DNA of 64,000 nt, taken from NCBI GenBank assembly GCA_947497895.1, contig CANMIL010000010.1, positions 62,001 through 126,000 of the forward strand, given 5' to 3'. This DNA comes from an uncultured Tenacibaculum sp. (lineage in GTDB: Bacteria > Bacteroidota > Bacteroidia > Flavobacteriales > Flavobacteriaceae). Positions within the stretch are counted from its first letter, which is position 1; each line of letters starts with the position of its first letter. Shown one piece after another: positions 7,818-17,478 of the stretch. Made by a program: the position numbers and the translations under genes. The notes under the pieces are model-generated. The model saw nothing but the letters and a program-made list of their open reading frames with translations. It did not search any database and was not told the DNA's origin.

Positions 7818-10800
7818 ATGAAATCTACTCTAGTAAATACTGTTAAATCAAAGTTTTTGATATTACTAACTTTATTTAAGTTATTAAGTACAAGTAACTG
7901 CAAGGCACAACAGTTATATCCTGCTAGTTTTGATCTGAATACACTAAAAGGATCCAATGGATTTGCAATACCTGGAATTGATCTAGAGTCTCAATTTGGT
8001 GCTGAAACTAAATTCATTGGAGATATTAATAATGATGGTTTTGAAGACATTGGTATTGGTGTAAGTAATGCCGATATCAATGGTGTAGAACGAGCGGGAG
8101 CTGCTTATGTAATCTTTGGAACCGATACAACCTTCCCTCCTTCCTTTGACATTACCTCTCTAAATGGTACCAATGGATTTGTCATAGAAGGAAAAGCGGG
8201 AAGTACACGCATGGGAGAGTCTATTGAGGGCGTAGGCGATATTAACGGTGATACTATCGATGATATTGTCATTGTATACTCTGGAAACACCATGGTTATT
8301 TATGGAAAACCTACCTCTTTTAATGCTAGTTATACTGTTGATCATGCCGATGGTTCTAATGGTTTTATTATTGAAGGTAGAGCCAATGAGGCAAGCGCTC
8401 TTGGTGATGTAAACGGAGATCACATTAATGATTTTATATTAAGTTGGTCTGGGGGATGTGCTCAGATTTTTTTCGGTCGTTCATCCAATTTTCCTGCCTC
8501 TATAAACAACTCTTGGATAGATGGTATAAATGGTTTTCGAATTAGAAGATATTCAAATTCAAGTATTCCAGGATATCTAGCTGCGGGGCCAGGGGATATT
8601 AATAATGACGGAATTAATGATATTCATATTGGTGATTGGAGATCTGGTACTGGGGCAAGAACACACTTAATTTATGGAAGAAATTCTTTTCCCGCTGTGT
8701 TAGATGTAGAAAATATGCCAGCCACAGAAGGTTTTACCATAGATCATAATGGAGGTAACTTCTTAGCTTTCACTGGAACTCTAGGTGATATTAACCATGA
8801 TGGAATTGATGATTTTTTCTCAGAAAGGGCAGCTATTTTTGGGAAAAGACAAACTGACCCTTTTCCCTCTCATATTCCATTAAGTAGTGTTTACGACGGC
8901 ACCTATGGTTTTGAACTTCCAGGAAGATTAACTTCAACAACCATTGGCGATATAAACCAAGATGGTATTAATGATTTTATCTCTGTTTTTGGAGCGAATG
9001 GTCGTGATGTAAATGCCTATGTAGTTTTTGGAAGTACAACTGGCTTCCCAAATCCCATTGATGAAACAACATTAAATGGAACTAATGGATTTGTTATTCC
9101 TGGATTTAGACAATCCAATATTGGTAGACCTATAAGTGGTGGGGATTTCAATAATGATGGGATTTCTGACTTTATTATTGGTAGTCCAAATGAAATACTA
9201 AACGGAGATACGGTAAGAACGGGAGAAGCTTATGTAATTTTAGGAGGTGATCATTATGCCATTCCCTTAAACGATACCTATCCACAGGCGAATAACGAAA
9301 CAACTTCTGGTTTTACCATTACAGTTAATGGCCCAGAAACAGGAACCATATACTACGCCATTTTTCCAGGTACATTTTCTACGAGTGTTACGCATGAGAT
9401 AATTAGAGGAGGTACAGGAGCTATTGAAAATGGTAGTTTTTTAATGGATACTTCAAACACAAATACGCACGAAGTAATCTCATCTTTATCAGAAGACACT
9501 ACCTATGATATATATGTATTTTTAGAAGATGGCGCAGGTAATCAGGGAATCATTGAGAGAATAGACAATGTCAAAACTTTGTCAGCTGGAGATACTACAC
9601 CACCTACGATTACTTGTCCAGGAGATCAAGACGTGCCTTGCCAAACCCATGAGGTTCCAGATTTCATAAGTTTGGTTACGGCTACAGATACTGTAGACCC
9701 ATCTCCTGTTATCACACAAAGTCCAGCAGCTGGAACTCGATTTACAGACGGAATGACAATTACCATGACCGCTACCGATTCAAGTTCCAACTTTAGCACT
9801 TGTAGCTTTATCGCGAACAGAGGAGCTGATACAGAGAAACCAATCATCACTTGTTTAACTTCTGAATCGTTATTTCTAAATGCCACACTCCCAAACTATT
9901 TTTTAAAACTACGAGTTACTGACACTTGTACCTCTATTTTCGATTTCACCTATACACAAACTCCTGCTCAAGGAGCCATTTTTACGGGAGATACGAATGT
10001 AACAGTAACCGTAACTGATGGGAGCGGAAACAGTGAAAGTTGTAGTTTCTTGGTTACCACACGTCCTTCTCCTCCTCCTTTAGATTGCTCTACTACTTCT
10101 TTAAGCTTGAATAATCTAAATGGTAATAATGGTTTTACTATTGAAGGAGATAGAATAAAAGGAGAAACTGGCTATGATGTTAGAAACGCAGGTGATATTA
10201 ATGGTGATGGAATTCAAGATTTTTTAGTGGGTTCACCCGGTAAAGCTTATCGCATGAATACCTCAAGGGGTATTGAAAGAGGTAATTTTCCGGGTGATGT
10301 TTTTGTTATATTCGGAAAAACAGGCAATTTCCTTCCAAACCTAGACACCAAATTATTAAATGGAACGAATGGATTCAAAATAACAAATGATATTCCAGGA
10401 GGTACATTTCAATTCTCAGGTTATCAGGTTAGCACAGCTGGAGATATTAATAATGATGGAATAGACGATTTAATGTTTAGTGACCCGTTCCGACGTCATG
10501 CTCTAGGAGCGGAAATGGGAGAAACCTATATTGTCTTTGGAAAAAGAAGTGCTTTCCCTCCAGTACTTAATGTTTCCGATATTGATGGTACAAACGGATT
10601 CGTATTTTTAGGAGGTGCCGCATTTGACCAATCTGCTCTTTCTATTGACTCAGCCGGAGATATTAATAATGATGGTATTAATGATATTATTATTGGTGCA
10701 AGATCAGCAAGATGGACAGACACCACAGGGAAATGCTATATTGTTTACGGAAGTTCCAATCCTTTTCCTGCCTTACTAAAAGCTACCGATTTAAATGGTA

Positions 10801-13800
10801 CCAACGGATTTACCATTAAAGGGAATGCGGATGATGAGGCTATCGGGAATTTTGTTGCTGGATTGGGAGATGTAAACGGCGACGGTATTGACGATCTAGG
10901 GTTTCAGGGTGGAAGAACAAACAAAACTTTTGTTCTTTTCGGAAAAACAGGTAACCATCCGAGTACAATAAGAACTGGTGAAATTAATGGAAATAATGGA
11001 TTTTATGTTGATGTTTCTTCTTTCACATCAAACCGACATAGAACACTAATTAGTGGAGTTGGTGACATTAATAACGATGGAATAAATGACATCTTGTTCG
11101 GAAATTCTTATTTACTTTTTGGAAAGAACACACCTTTTTCTTCTGAAGAAGACATAACAAATTTAAATGGAGTTAATGGAGTTAATTTTTCATCAACTTC
11201 CTATAGTGCTAGTTCTGGAGGTGATTTTAATAATGACGGAATTGATGATCTTCTTTTAGGAAATTCTGGAAGAACAGTAATTCTTTACGGGAAAAGCACT
11301 CCATGGAATGCTTCCATAAATCCATATTTATTACCACCCTCTGAATCGTTTATAATTCATGCTCCTTCCGGAGAATATCCATTAGCCAATTTAGGCGATA
11401 TAAATGGTGATGGAATTACCGATATTATTATTGGAAAAAAAGAAAGATTGTATTACGACAGTAGCTCTAGTTTAGATCCTGGCCACGCTTATGTAGTTTA
11501 TGGTTTTTCTGTACCCGACACGGAAGCTCCTACAATTACTTGTCCTGCTGATCAAACACTAGCTTTAGGAAACGTATTACCAGATTACACTTCATTAGCC
11601 ACGGTAAATGATAATTGCGATGCAAATCCTTCAGTAACTCAATCTCCTGTTGCAGGTAGTACCTATACTTCTGGAATGACTGTTACTCTTATCGCTACCG
11701 ATAAAAAAGGAAACACTAACAACTGTACTTTTATTGTAAGTGAAGTTGTTGACACTGTCCCTCCCACAGCTAGCAATCCGTCTCCTTTAAATGTACAATG
11801 TCCAAGTGATGTTCCGACTCCAGATCCATTAGTAGTAACCGACGAAACTGATGATAGTATGATAGTACCTACAGTTACTTTTCTTAGTGATGTAAGTGAT
11901 GGGCTTCAAAATCCTGAAACCATTACTCGAACCTATCGTGTTTCAGATCAAGCAGGGAATTATATCGATTTAACACAAACTATCGTAGTAAGGGATACTG
12001 TCGACCCGACGGCTAGTAACCTTCCAAATATTACGGTAGCTTGTTCAAACGATGTTCCTGCTGCTGATACAACTGTTGTTACTGACGAAGCTGATAACTG
12101 TACTATTAATCCAACAGTAACATTTATCGGTGATGTAAGTGATGGTGTTCAAAATCCTGAAACCATTACCAGAACGTATCGTGTTTCAGATCAAGCGGGG
12201 AATTATATCGATTTAACACAAACTATCGTAGTAAGAGATACCGTCAACCCGACGGCTAGTAGCCTTCCAAATATTACGGTAGCTTGTTCAAACGATGTTC
12301 CTGCTGCCGATACAACTGTTGTTACTGACGAAGCTGATAACTGTACTGTTAATCCAACAGTAACATTTATCGGTGATGTAAGTGATGGTCTTCAAAATCC
12401 TGAAACCATTACCAGAACCTATCGTGTTTCAGATCAAGCGGGGAATTATATCGATTTAACACAAACTATCGTAGTAAGGGATACTGTTGACCCGACGGCT
12501 AGTAGCCTTCCAAATATTACGGTAGTTTGTTTTTCTGAAATTCCTATTCCGGACATAAATATTATTAATGACGAAGCTGATAACTGTACTGTTAATCCAA
12601 CAGTAACATTTATTGGTGATATAAGTGATGGTCTTCAAAATCCTGAAACCATTACCAGAACCTATCGTGTTACAGATCAAGCTGGAAACTTTATTGATAT
12701 AACACAATCTATCGTAGTAAGGGATACGGTCGACCCGACGGCTAGTAACCCTCCTAATATTACGGTAGCTTGTTCCGCGAACATTCCTGTTCCCGATACA
12801 ACCGTTGTTATTGACGAAGCTGATAACTGTACTGTTAATCCAACAGTAACATTTATCGGTGACGTAAGTGATGGTGTTCAAAATCCTGAAACCATTACCA
12901 GAACCTATCGTGTTTCAGATCAAGCGGGGAATTATATCGATTTAACACAAACTATCGTAGTAACGGATACTGTCGACCCGACGGCTAGTAACCCTCCAAA
13001 CATTACGGTAGTTTGTTTTTCTGAAATTCCTATTCCGGACATAAATATTATTAACGACGAAGCTGATAATTGTACTCTAACCCCCACAGTGACTTTCGTT
13101 GGAGATGTAAGCGATGGAGCGAACAACCCCGAAACTATTACTAGAACCTACCGTGTTACAGATCAAGCAGGTAATTATATTGATGTTACACAAACAATTT
13201 TAGTACAAGACACCATCAATCCAATGGCAAGTACCCTTCCCAATATTACAGTTGCTTGTTCCGACGGCATTCCCACTCCCGATATAACCATCATAAGTGA
13301 TGCAACCGATAACTGTACCGCTAATCCAGTGGTGACTTTTGTAAGTGAGATAAGTGACGGTGGTAGTAATCCAGAAACTATCACCAGAACTTATCGTATT
13401 ACGGATCAAGCAGGAAATTATATTGATCTTGCACAAACGATTATCGTACTAGATAATATCAGTCCAAGGGCAAGTAATCCTCCTAACATAAGGGTAACTT
13501 GTTCTGATGACATTCCTGTTCCTGATATTACTGTTGTAAGTGATGCCACTGATAACTGTACTACAAATCCAACCATAACTTTTGTTAGTGATACCAGTGA
13601 TGGTGGTGTTAGTCGTTCTGAAACGATTACACGAACCTATCGTATTACTGATGAAGCAGGAAACTATATTGATGTTATACAAACAATCATAGTACAGGAT
13701 ACTATCAATCCAACGGCAAGCAATCCTACGAACATCTCGGTAACTTGTTCTAATGACGTTCCTACAGCAGATATCAGCATAATAACTGATGCAGCTGATA

Positions 13801-14978
13801 ACTGCACTGCAAATCCAAGCGTAACTTTTATTGGTGATGTCAGTGATGGCGCTAATAATCCTGAAACGATTACAAGAACCTATCGTGTTACGGATGAAAC
13901 CGGAAACTTTATTGATGTTACACAGACTATTTTAGTACAGGATGCAATAAATCCAACAGCAAGCAATCCTGCGAACATATCAGTAACTTGTTCTAATGAT
14001 ATTCCTACGGCAGATATTAGCATAATAACTGATGCTAATGATAACTGTACTACAAATCCAATCATAACTTTTATTGGTGATGTCAGTGATGGCGCTAATA
14101 ATCCTGAAACGATTACAAGAACCTATCGTGTTACGGATGAAACAGGAAACTTTATTGATGTTACGCAAACTATCTTTGTACAGGACAATATCAATCCTAC
14201 AGCAAGCAATCCTACCGACATAACGGTGACTTGTTCTAATGATATCCCTACTGCGGATATTAGCATAATAACTGATGCAGCTGATAACTGTACTTCAAAT
14301 CCAAGCGTAACTTTTATTGGTGATGTCAGTGATGGCGCTAATAATGCCGAAACCATCACAAGAACCTATCGTGTTACAGATGAATCAGGAAACTTTATTG
14401 ATGTTACACAAACCATTTTTGTACAGGATACGATAGCACCTCAAATCCAATGTCCAAATGATATTATTCAAAATGCAGAAGGAGGTTTATCAACAGCTAT
14501 CGTGCATTATGATTCTCCTATCGCTATCGACAATTGTTCTTCTGCTACTATTAATCAAATAACAGGATTACCTTCTGGATCTGAATTCCCTATAGGAACT
14601 ACTATCATTACATTCGAAGCAACAGATATAAAAGGGAATACTAGCACTTGTAGCTTCAGTATTACTATAGAAAATGTAAACATAATTAAAGACAAATACG
14701 GTTTTTCTCCTGATGGTGATGGTATAAATGAGTATTGGGAAATTCCTGGTATCGAAAATTATCCCGTAAACAACGTGTCAATTTACAACAGATGGGGTGA
14801 TTTGGTTTTTGAAATTGCTAACTATAACAATTCTTCCAATGTTTTTAGAGGAGTCGCCAATAAAAAAAGAAGCTTAGGAGCCGATGCACTTCCAGAAGGC
14901 ACGTATTTCTTTCAAATAAAAATTGACCATCCACAACATCAAAAAGAACAAACAGGATTTCTTGTTTTAAAACGTTAA
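7818..14978 (+). CDS. Giant T9SS-secreted surface protein: two FG-GAP propellers, HYR domains, eleven tandem repeats
   Basis: A 2386-residue secreted protein, probably an adhesin or surface filament. A signal peptide ends at about residue 31 (CKAQQ). Residues about 36-485 carry seven FG-GAP repeats, each with a DxNxDGxxD calcium loop, so one seven-bladed integrin-like propeller; residues 758-1231 carry exactly seven more, a second propeller. Between them are an Fn3-like segment (486-592) and two HYR-type domains. A third HYR domain (1234-1310) leads into eleven tandem 81-residue repeats (1312-2203), then a last HYR domain and a C-terminal type B T9SS sorting domain (GFSPDGDGINEYWEIPGI, NRWGDLVFE, PEGTYFFQI). 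The stop is three bases from a PorP/SprF gene, the expected partner. Ligand unknown. Confidence 0.92.
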   Translation: MKSTLVNTVKSKFLILLTLFKLLSTSNCKAQQLYPASFDLNTLKGSNGFAIPGIDLESQFGAETKFIGDINNDGFEDIGIGVSNADINGVERAGAAYVIFGTDTTFPPSFDITSLNGTNGFVIEGKAGSTRMGESIEGVGDINGDTIDDIVIVYSGNTMVIYGKPTSFNASYTVDHADGSNGFIIEGRANEASALGDVNGDHINDFILSWSGGCAQIFFGRSSNFPASINNSWIDGINGFRIRRYSNSSIPGYLAAGPGDINNDGINDIHIGDWRSGTGARTHLIYGRNSFPAVLDVENMPATEGFTIDHNGGNFLAFTGTLGDINHDGIDDFFSERAAIFGKRQTDPFPSHIPLSSVYDGTYGFELPGRLTSTTIGDINQDGINDFISVFGANGRDVNAYVVFGSTTGFPNPIDETTLNGTNGFVIPGFRQSNIGRPISGGDFNNDGISDFIIGSPNEILNGDTVRTGEAYVILGGDHYAIPLNDTYPQANNETTSGFTITVNGPETGTIYYAIFPGTFSTSVTHEIIRGGTGAIENGSFLMDTSNTNTHEVISSLSEDTTYDIYVFLEDGAGNQGIIERIDNVKTLSAGDTTPPTITCPGDQDVPCQTHEVPDFISLVTATDTVDPSPVITQSPAAGTRFTDGMTITMTATDSSSNFSTCSFIANRGADTEKPIITCLTSESLFLNATLPNYFLKLRVTDTCTSIFDFTYTQTPAQGAIFTGDTNVTVTVTDGSGNSESCSFLVTTRPSPPPLDCSTTSLSLNNLNGNNGFTIEGDRIKGETGYDVRNAGDINGDGIQDFLVGSPGKAYRMNTSRGIERGNFPGDVFVIFGKTGNFLPNLDTKLLNGTNGFKITNDIPGGTFQFSGYQVSTAGDINNDGIDDLMFSDPFRRHALGAEMGETYIVFGKRSAFPPVLNVSDIDGTNGFVFLGGAAFDQSALSIDSAGDINNDGINDIIIGARSARWTDTTGKCYIVYGSSNPFPALLKATDLNGTNGFTIKGNADDEAIGNFVAGLGDVNGDGIDDLGFQGGRTNKTFVLFGKTGNHPSTIRTGEINGNNGFYVDVSSFTSNRHRTLISGVGDINNDGINDILFGNSYLLFGKNTPFSSEEDITNLNGVNGVNFSSTSYSASSGGDFNNDGIDDLLLGNSGRTVILYGKSTPWNASINPYLLPPSESFIIHAPSGEYPLANLGDINGDGITDIIIGKKERLYYDSSSSLDPGHAYVVYGFSVPDTEAPTITCPADQTLALGNVLPDYTSLATVNDNCDANPSVTQSPVAGSTYTSGMTVTLIATDKKGNTNNCTFIVSEVVDTVPPTASNPSPLNVQCPSDVPTPDPLVVTDETDDSMIVPTVTFLSDVSDGLQNPETITRTYRVSDQAGNYIDLTQTIVVRDTVDPTASNLPNITVACSNDVPAADTTVVTDEADNCTINPTVTFIGDVSDGVQNPETITRTYRVSDQAGNYIDLTQTIVVRDTVNPTASSLPNITVACSNDVPAADTTVVTDEADNCTVNPTVTFIGDVSDGLQNPETITRTYRVSDQAGNYIDLTQTIVVRDTVDPTASSLPNITVVCFSEIPIPDINIINDEADNCTVNPTVTFIGDISDGLQNPETITRTYRVTDQAGNFIDITQSIVVRDTVDPTASNPPNITVACSANIPVPDTTVVIDEADNCTVNPTVTFIGDVSDGVQNPETITRTYRVSDQAGNYIDLTQTIVVTDTVDPTASNPPNITVVCFSEIPIPDINIINDEADNCTLTPTVTFVGDVSDGANNPETITRTYRVTDQAGNYIDVTQTILVQDTINPMASTLPNITVACSDGIPTPDITIISDATDNCTANPVVTFVSEISDGGSNPETITRTYRITDQAGNYIDLAQTIIVLDNISPRASNPPNIRVTCSDDIPVPDITVVSDATDNCTTNPTITFVSDTSDGGVSRSETITRTYRITDEAGNYIDVIQTIIVQDTINPTASNPTNISVTCSNDVPTADISIITDAADNCTANPSVTFIGDVSDGANNPETITRTYRVTDETGNFIDVTQTILVQDAINPTASNPANISVTCSNDIPTADISIITDANDNCTTNPIITFIGDVSDGANNPETITRTYRVTDETGNFIDVTQTIFVQDNINPTASNPTDITVTCSNDIPTADISIITDAADNCTSNPSVTFIGDVSDGANNAETITRTYRVTDESGNFIDVTQTIFVQDTIAPQIQCPNDIIQNAEGGLSTAIVHYDSPIAIDNCSSATINQITGLPSGSEFPIGTTIITFEATDIKGNTSTCSFSITIENVNIIKDKYGFSPDGDGINEYWEIPGIENYPVNNVSIYNRWGDLVFEIANYNNSSNVFRGVANKKRSLGADALPEGTYFFQIKIDHPQHQKEQTGFLVLKR
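11751..14426 (+). repeat. Eleven tandem 243-bp coding repeats (81 residues each)
   Basis: The array spans 892 codons, which equals eleven units of 81 plus one extra codon in unit 8. The consensus unit begins DTVxPTASNPPNITVxCS, has a central DNCT and NPTVTFxGDVSDG, then NPETITRTYRVTDQAGNY and ends TQTIxV. Most units keep two cysteines (in NITVxC and DNC), probably a disulfide; unit 1 lacks the second. Units 2 and 3 are nearly identical at DNA level, pointing to recent duplication or gene conversion. Units 4 and 6 share a divergent front block (VVCFSEIPIPDINIINDEAD) that unit 5 lacks. Confidence 0.95.
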
Positions 14979-14981
14979 GCA

Positions 14982-15896
14982 ATGAACATACGATTTATAG
15001 TACTTATATCGATAATCCTATCGACAGGTTTTTCACATAGCATTTTAGGACAACAGACTCCCATTTTCGCCGATTACAATTATAACAGTGTTGTATTTAA
15101 TCCAGCCCATGCAGGTTTTTATGAAAGTACCGACATCATCGTAAATGCTCGAGGTCATTTAAACGGTATTGAAGGAAGTCCCAGAAATATTGGTTTGAGC
15201 ATTAATACTCCAACAAACGCAAAAAATGTTGGTTTGGGGGGTGGCGTATTTAGCGATCAAATTGGAGTTAGCCGTATGACCAACATCTTAGGAGCTTATT
15301 CTTATAAGTTGTTTTTTAACTCCGATCGTAGTACTTGGTGGGACTATAATCCTCATGTATTATCTTTTGGAATCACGGGTGGAATGATTATTTATGGTGA
15401 AGATTTATTGTCATTAGAAATAAAAAACGACCCTAAGTTTGCTAGAAATATCAACGCTCTTGTACCAACCATAGGAGCTGGAGTATTTTATAACAGAGAG
15501 CGAATTTATATTGGGTTTTCTGCCCCTAATTTATTAGGAGATTCGTTATCATCTGAAGACAATGTGAACATCTCAAGTCCTTTTTACCTATTAACAGGAT
15601 ATCGTTTTTTTGCAACTCGATTTAAAGAAATAATGATTAACCCAAGCATGCTTATTAAGTATGTTTCTGGAGCTCCAATGCAAGTAGATCTAAATACAAA
15701 AATCAACTACAAAAACAAATTTGAAGTTGGTGTAGGATATAGAACAAACGCTTCGGTGAATTTTCTTGCAGGTTTTAGAATATCTAACAATTGCAGAGCT
15801 TCTTATAACTATAATCAAGCACTTGATAACAATCCAATGAGTACGCATGGTATTGTATTAAACTTCCGATTGAATGAAGGATTTAGTTTTAGGTAA
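14982..15896 (+). CDS. PorP/SprF-family T9SS outer-membrane protein
   Basis: A 304-residue outer-membrane beta-barrel of the PorP/SprF family, which helps secrete or anchor particular T9SS cargo with type B sorting domains. It has a signal peptide ending near LGQQ (residue 25), then the family hallmark FADYNYNSVVFNPAHAGFYE, GSPRNIGLSINTP and barrel strands to the C-terminal NFRLNEGFSFR. The ATG is three bases after the stop of the giant surface protein, so the two are translationally close and almost surely one transcript. In Flavobacteriia such gene pairs are standard: one large type B cargo and its own SprF-like partner. Confidence 0.93.
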   Translation: MNIRFIVLISIILSTGFSHSILGQQTPIFADYNYNSVVFNPAHAGFYESTDIIVNARGHLNGIEGSPRNIGLSINTPTNAKNVGLGGGVFSDQIGVSRMTNILGAYSYKLFFNSDRSTWWDYNPHVLSFGITGGMIIYGEDLLSLEIKNDPKFARNINALVPTIGAGVFYNRERIYIGFSAPNLLGDSLSSEDNVNISSPFYLLTGYRFFATRFKEIMINPSMLIKYVSGAPMQVDLNTKINYKNKFEVGVGYRTNASVNFLAGFRISNNCRASYNYNQALDNNPMSTHGIVLNFRLNEGFSFR

Positions 15897-16029
15897 ATAA
15901 CTTACAGTTCAAATACTGTATTATCTTAAAACTTAATTCTAGTTAACAATTTGCTCAATGTCACATCGAGTAATTTTTATGAGATACAAGCAGAAAAATT
16001 ATATCCAGATATCTTCCCTTGTTTAAACA

Positions 16030-16087
16030 CTGTTCTCGATACATTTTCAACTTCGTTTCCACTACGTAAAAACACTCAAACTGACAG
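16030..16087 (+). repeat. Dispersed intergenic repeat, copy 1
   Basis: About 58 bp beginning CTGTTCTCGATACA, with CTTCGTT and CACT in the middle and ending AACTGACAG. A second copy lies at 22950-23008 in the same orientation with a few substitutions. Similar sequence is, from memory, common between genes of Flavobacteriaceae. It has no coding potential. Confidence 0.7.
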
Positions 16088-16245
16088 CTGGATAAATAAA
16101 AACATATAGCCGAAACGTTAACCATAAAACCGAACCAACAAATTCAACAACACACTAACATTCAACACATTGATACTCATCTTTAACGAGTACTCGTTAC
16201 ACATTTCTTAATAAAATACAAGATAACTTCTCTTAACAGTGACGG

Positions 16246-16270
16246 CACTCGTCAAAGACGAACGCTAGCG
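16246..16270 (+). repeat. REP-like hairpin, copy 1
   Basis: CACTCGTCAAAGACGA followed by ACGCTAGCG. The CGTC-AAA-GACG core folds on itself. An inverted copy sits at 17265-17288, on the other side of the 241-residue paralogue. Confidence 0.6.
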
Positions 16271-16316
16271 TGTAAATAAAACTAAAAACACAAAATACCA
16301 ATACTGGTAAAAACAC

Positions 16317-16336
16317 CACCCCTGAAAACAGGGGTG
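16317..16336. promoter_or_regulatory. Hairpin element upstream of the satellite paralogue
   Basis: CACCCCTG, loop AAAA, CAGGGGTG: an 8-bp perfect stem. It corresponds without gaps to the hairpin at 7712-7729, 30 bp before the shared GTGACATA motif. Confidence 0.6.
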
Positions 16337-16364
16337 CACAACACTACTAAAAACACTGTTTGTA

Positions 16365-16398
16365 GTGACATAAAATCTTAAGTACAGCAGTAATTTTG
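16365..16398 (+). promoter_or_regulatory. Promoter of the satellite paralogue, duplicated from the giant gene
   Basis: GTGACATA at 16365-16372 and TAATTTTG (TAnnTTTG) at 16391-16398. Spacing to each other and to the ATG (33 bp) is identical to that of the promoter at 7759-7792. Confidence 0.65.
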
Positions 16399-16423
16399 AC
16401 TCGAACTAACTACTGTTTTAATT

Positions 16424-17149
16424 ATGAAAAATAGCACCAAAAATACGCCAACTTATAAATACTTAATCGTACTAACGTTTTTAAATGTTTTGTACACTTC
16501 TAATATCAAAGCTCAAGAATTTGATGTTAGTAACTCTAGTGAAGAAATAAACACTATTGCCCCCCAGACTACTAAGGATACCACACCTCCCACAGCGGAT
16601 AAACTCCCTGATGTTAAGATTTGTTGTTTTACCTACCTTCCTGATCCAGATGTTTCGGTAGTAAAGAATGCTTCTGATAACCGTACAACCAAGCCTACGA
16701 TAACTTTTTTGAATGATAGTAGTGACGGACTAAGCAACCCTCAAACCATTACAAGAGTTTATCGTGTAAGTGATGAGGCTGGAAACTTTATTAATCTCAG
16801 ACAAAGAATCATTATTCATGATACTATTAAACCAACAGCGATTCCTTTAGCGGATATTATGGTTAACGATACTAATGACATTCCAGCGGCTGATATATAC
16901 ACCGTTGATCCTATTGACAATTGTTATACAGAATCTAAAGTTACTTTTATTGGTGATGTAAGCGATAAAATGAGTAACCCTGAAACCATTACCAGAACTT
17001 ACCGTATTACTGACGAAGCTGGAAATTATAAAGACATTAAACAACGTATTATTGTTGGCGGTTTATTGAAACCTAGCTTTAGTGACACACCAAATAACAA
17101 CATAGTTTCTCCTACTGAAACACCTATCACTGATGGTCATACTGAATAG
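16424..17149 (+). CDS. Short secreted paralogue with two of the surface-protein repeats, no T9SS tail
   Basis: A 241-residue protein with a signal peptide homologous to that of the giant protein (LIVLTFLNVLYTSNIKAQ against LILLTLFKLLSTSNCKAQ), a short linker and two 81-residue repeats of the same family (DTTPPTADKLPD and DTIKPTAIPLAD starts; TITRVYRVSDEAGNF and TITRTYRITDEAGNY cores). It has no propellers, HYR domains or sorting domain, and ends in a threonine- and proline-rich tail, so it should reach the periplasm but has no visible route to the surface. Each repeat keeps only one of the two usual cysteines. The promoter and leader are copied from the giant gene. It may be a decaying duplicate, a soluble partner or a repeat donor. 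Confidence 0.82.
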   Translation: MKNSTKNTPTYKYLIVLTFLNVLYTSNIKAQEFDVSNSSEEINTIAPQTTKDTTPPTADKLPDVKICCFTYLPDPDVSVVKNASDNRTTKPTITFLNDSSDGLSNPQTITRVYRVSDEAGNFINLRQRIIIHDTIKPTAIPLADIMVNDTNDIPAADIYTVDPIDNCYTESKVTFIGDVSDKMSNPETITRTYRITDEAGNYKDIKQRIIVGGLLKPSFSDTPNNNIVSPTETPITDGHTE

Positions 17150-17478
17150 TATAATAAACAACATCATTACCTAATATAAAATCGTAATTCAAACTAGTAT
17201 TTGATTTTAAACAAGCTTCAAACAATACATAATTATAATTTAGTTTTCAATAGTTGATGTTTCTGTTAGCGCTCGTCCTTGACGAGTGCTTGCAAAAACA
17301 TGTTTTAGCTAAGTAATCAGTATCACTTTTTTATTGTTTCCAATCTTATAATAATAGTAAATAGCATATTAGGTCTCTCTTAACATTTACGATGTTTGAC
17401 ATAGTCAAGTACTAACTAGGAGGTGTTTGTCTAACAAAGGCAGCACAAACAACATATAAATAACTATGCACCAACCCC
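17150..17478. other. Non-coding stretch with inverted REP-like hairpin
   Basis: No gene seen. The only clear structure is the hairpin at 17265-17290. The stretch separates convergent transcripts, the satellite paralogue and the HEPN gene. Confidence 0.6.
17265..17290 (-). repeat. REP-like hairpin, copy 2 (inverted)
   Basis: GTTAGCG then CTCGTC-CTT-GACGAG (perfect 6-bp stem, 3-base loop) then TGCT. Read on the minus strand it matches the element at 16246-16270, so the satellite paralogue lies between two inverted copies. Confidence 0.6.

Larger units (their letters stand above)
15897..16423. other. Non-coding stretch with a dispersed repeat, palindrome, REP-like hairpin and promoter
   Basis: I see no gene here. 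In order it holds a 58-bp dispersed repeat (16030-16087), a 16-bp perfect palindrome TAACGAGTACTCGTTA (16184-16199), a REP-like hairpin (16246-16270), the CCCCTG-AAAA-CAGGGG hairpin (16317-16336) and the promoter of the satellite paralogue. The last two are copies of the elements before the giant surface-protein gene. Confidence 0.7.

Noticed and set aside
12456..14359. Several open frames antisense to the surface-protein repeats
   Set aside because: They recur with the 243-bp period and are shadows of the repeated coding sequence.
16184..16199. 16-bp palindrome TAACGAGTACTCGTTA as an operator
   Set aside because: It lies more than 200 bp upstream of the next start with no regulator gene adjacent; kept only as part of the non-coding description.
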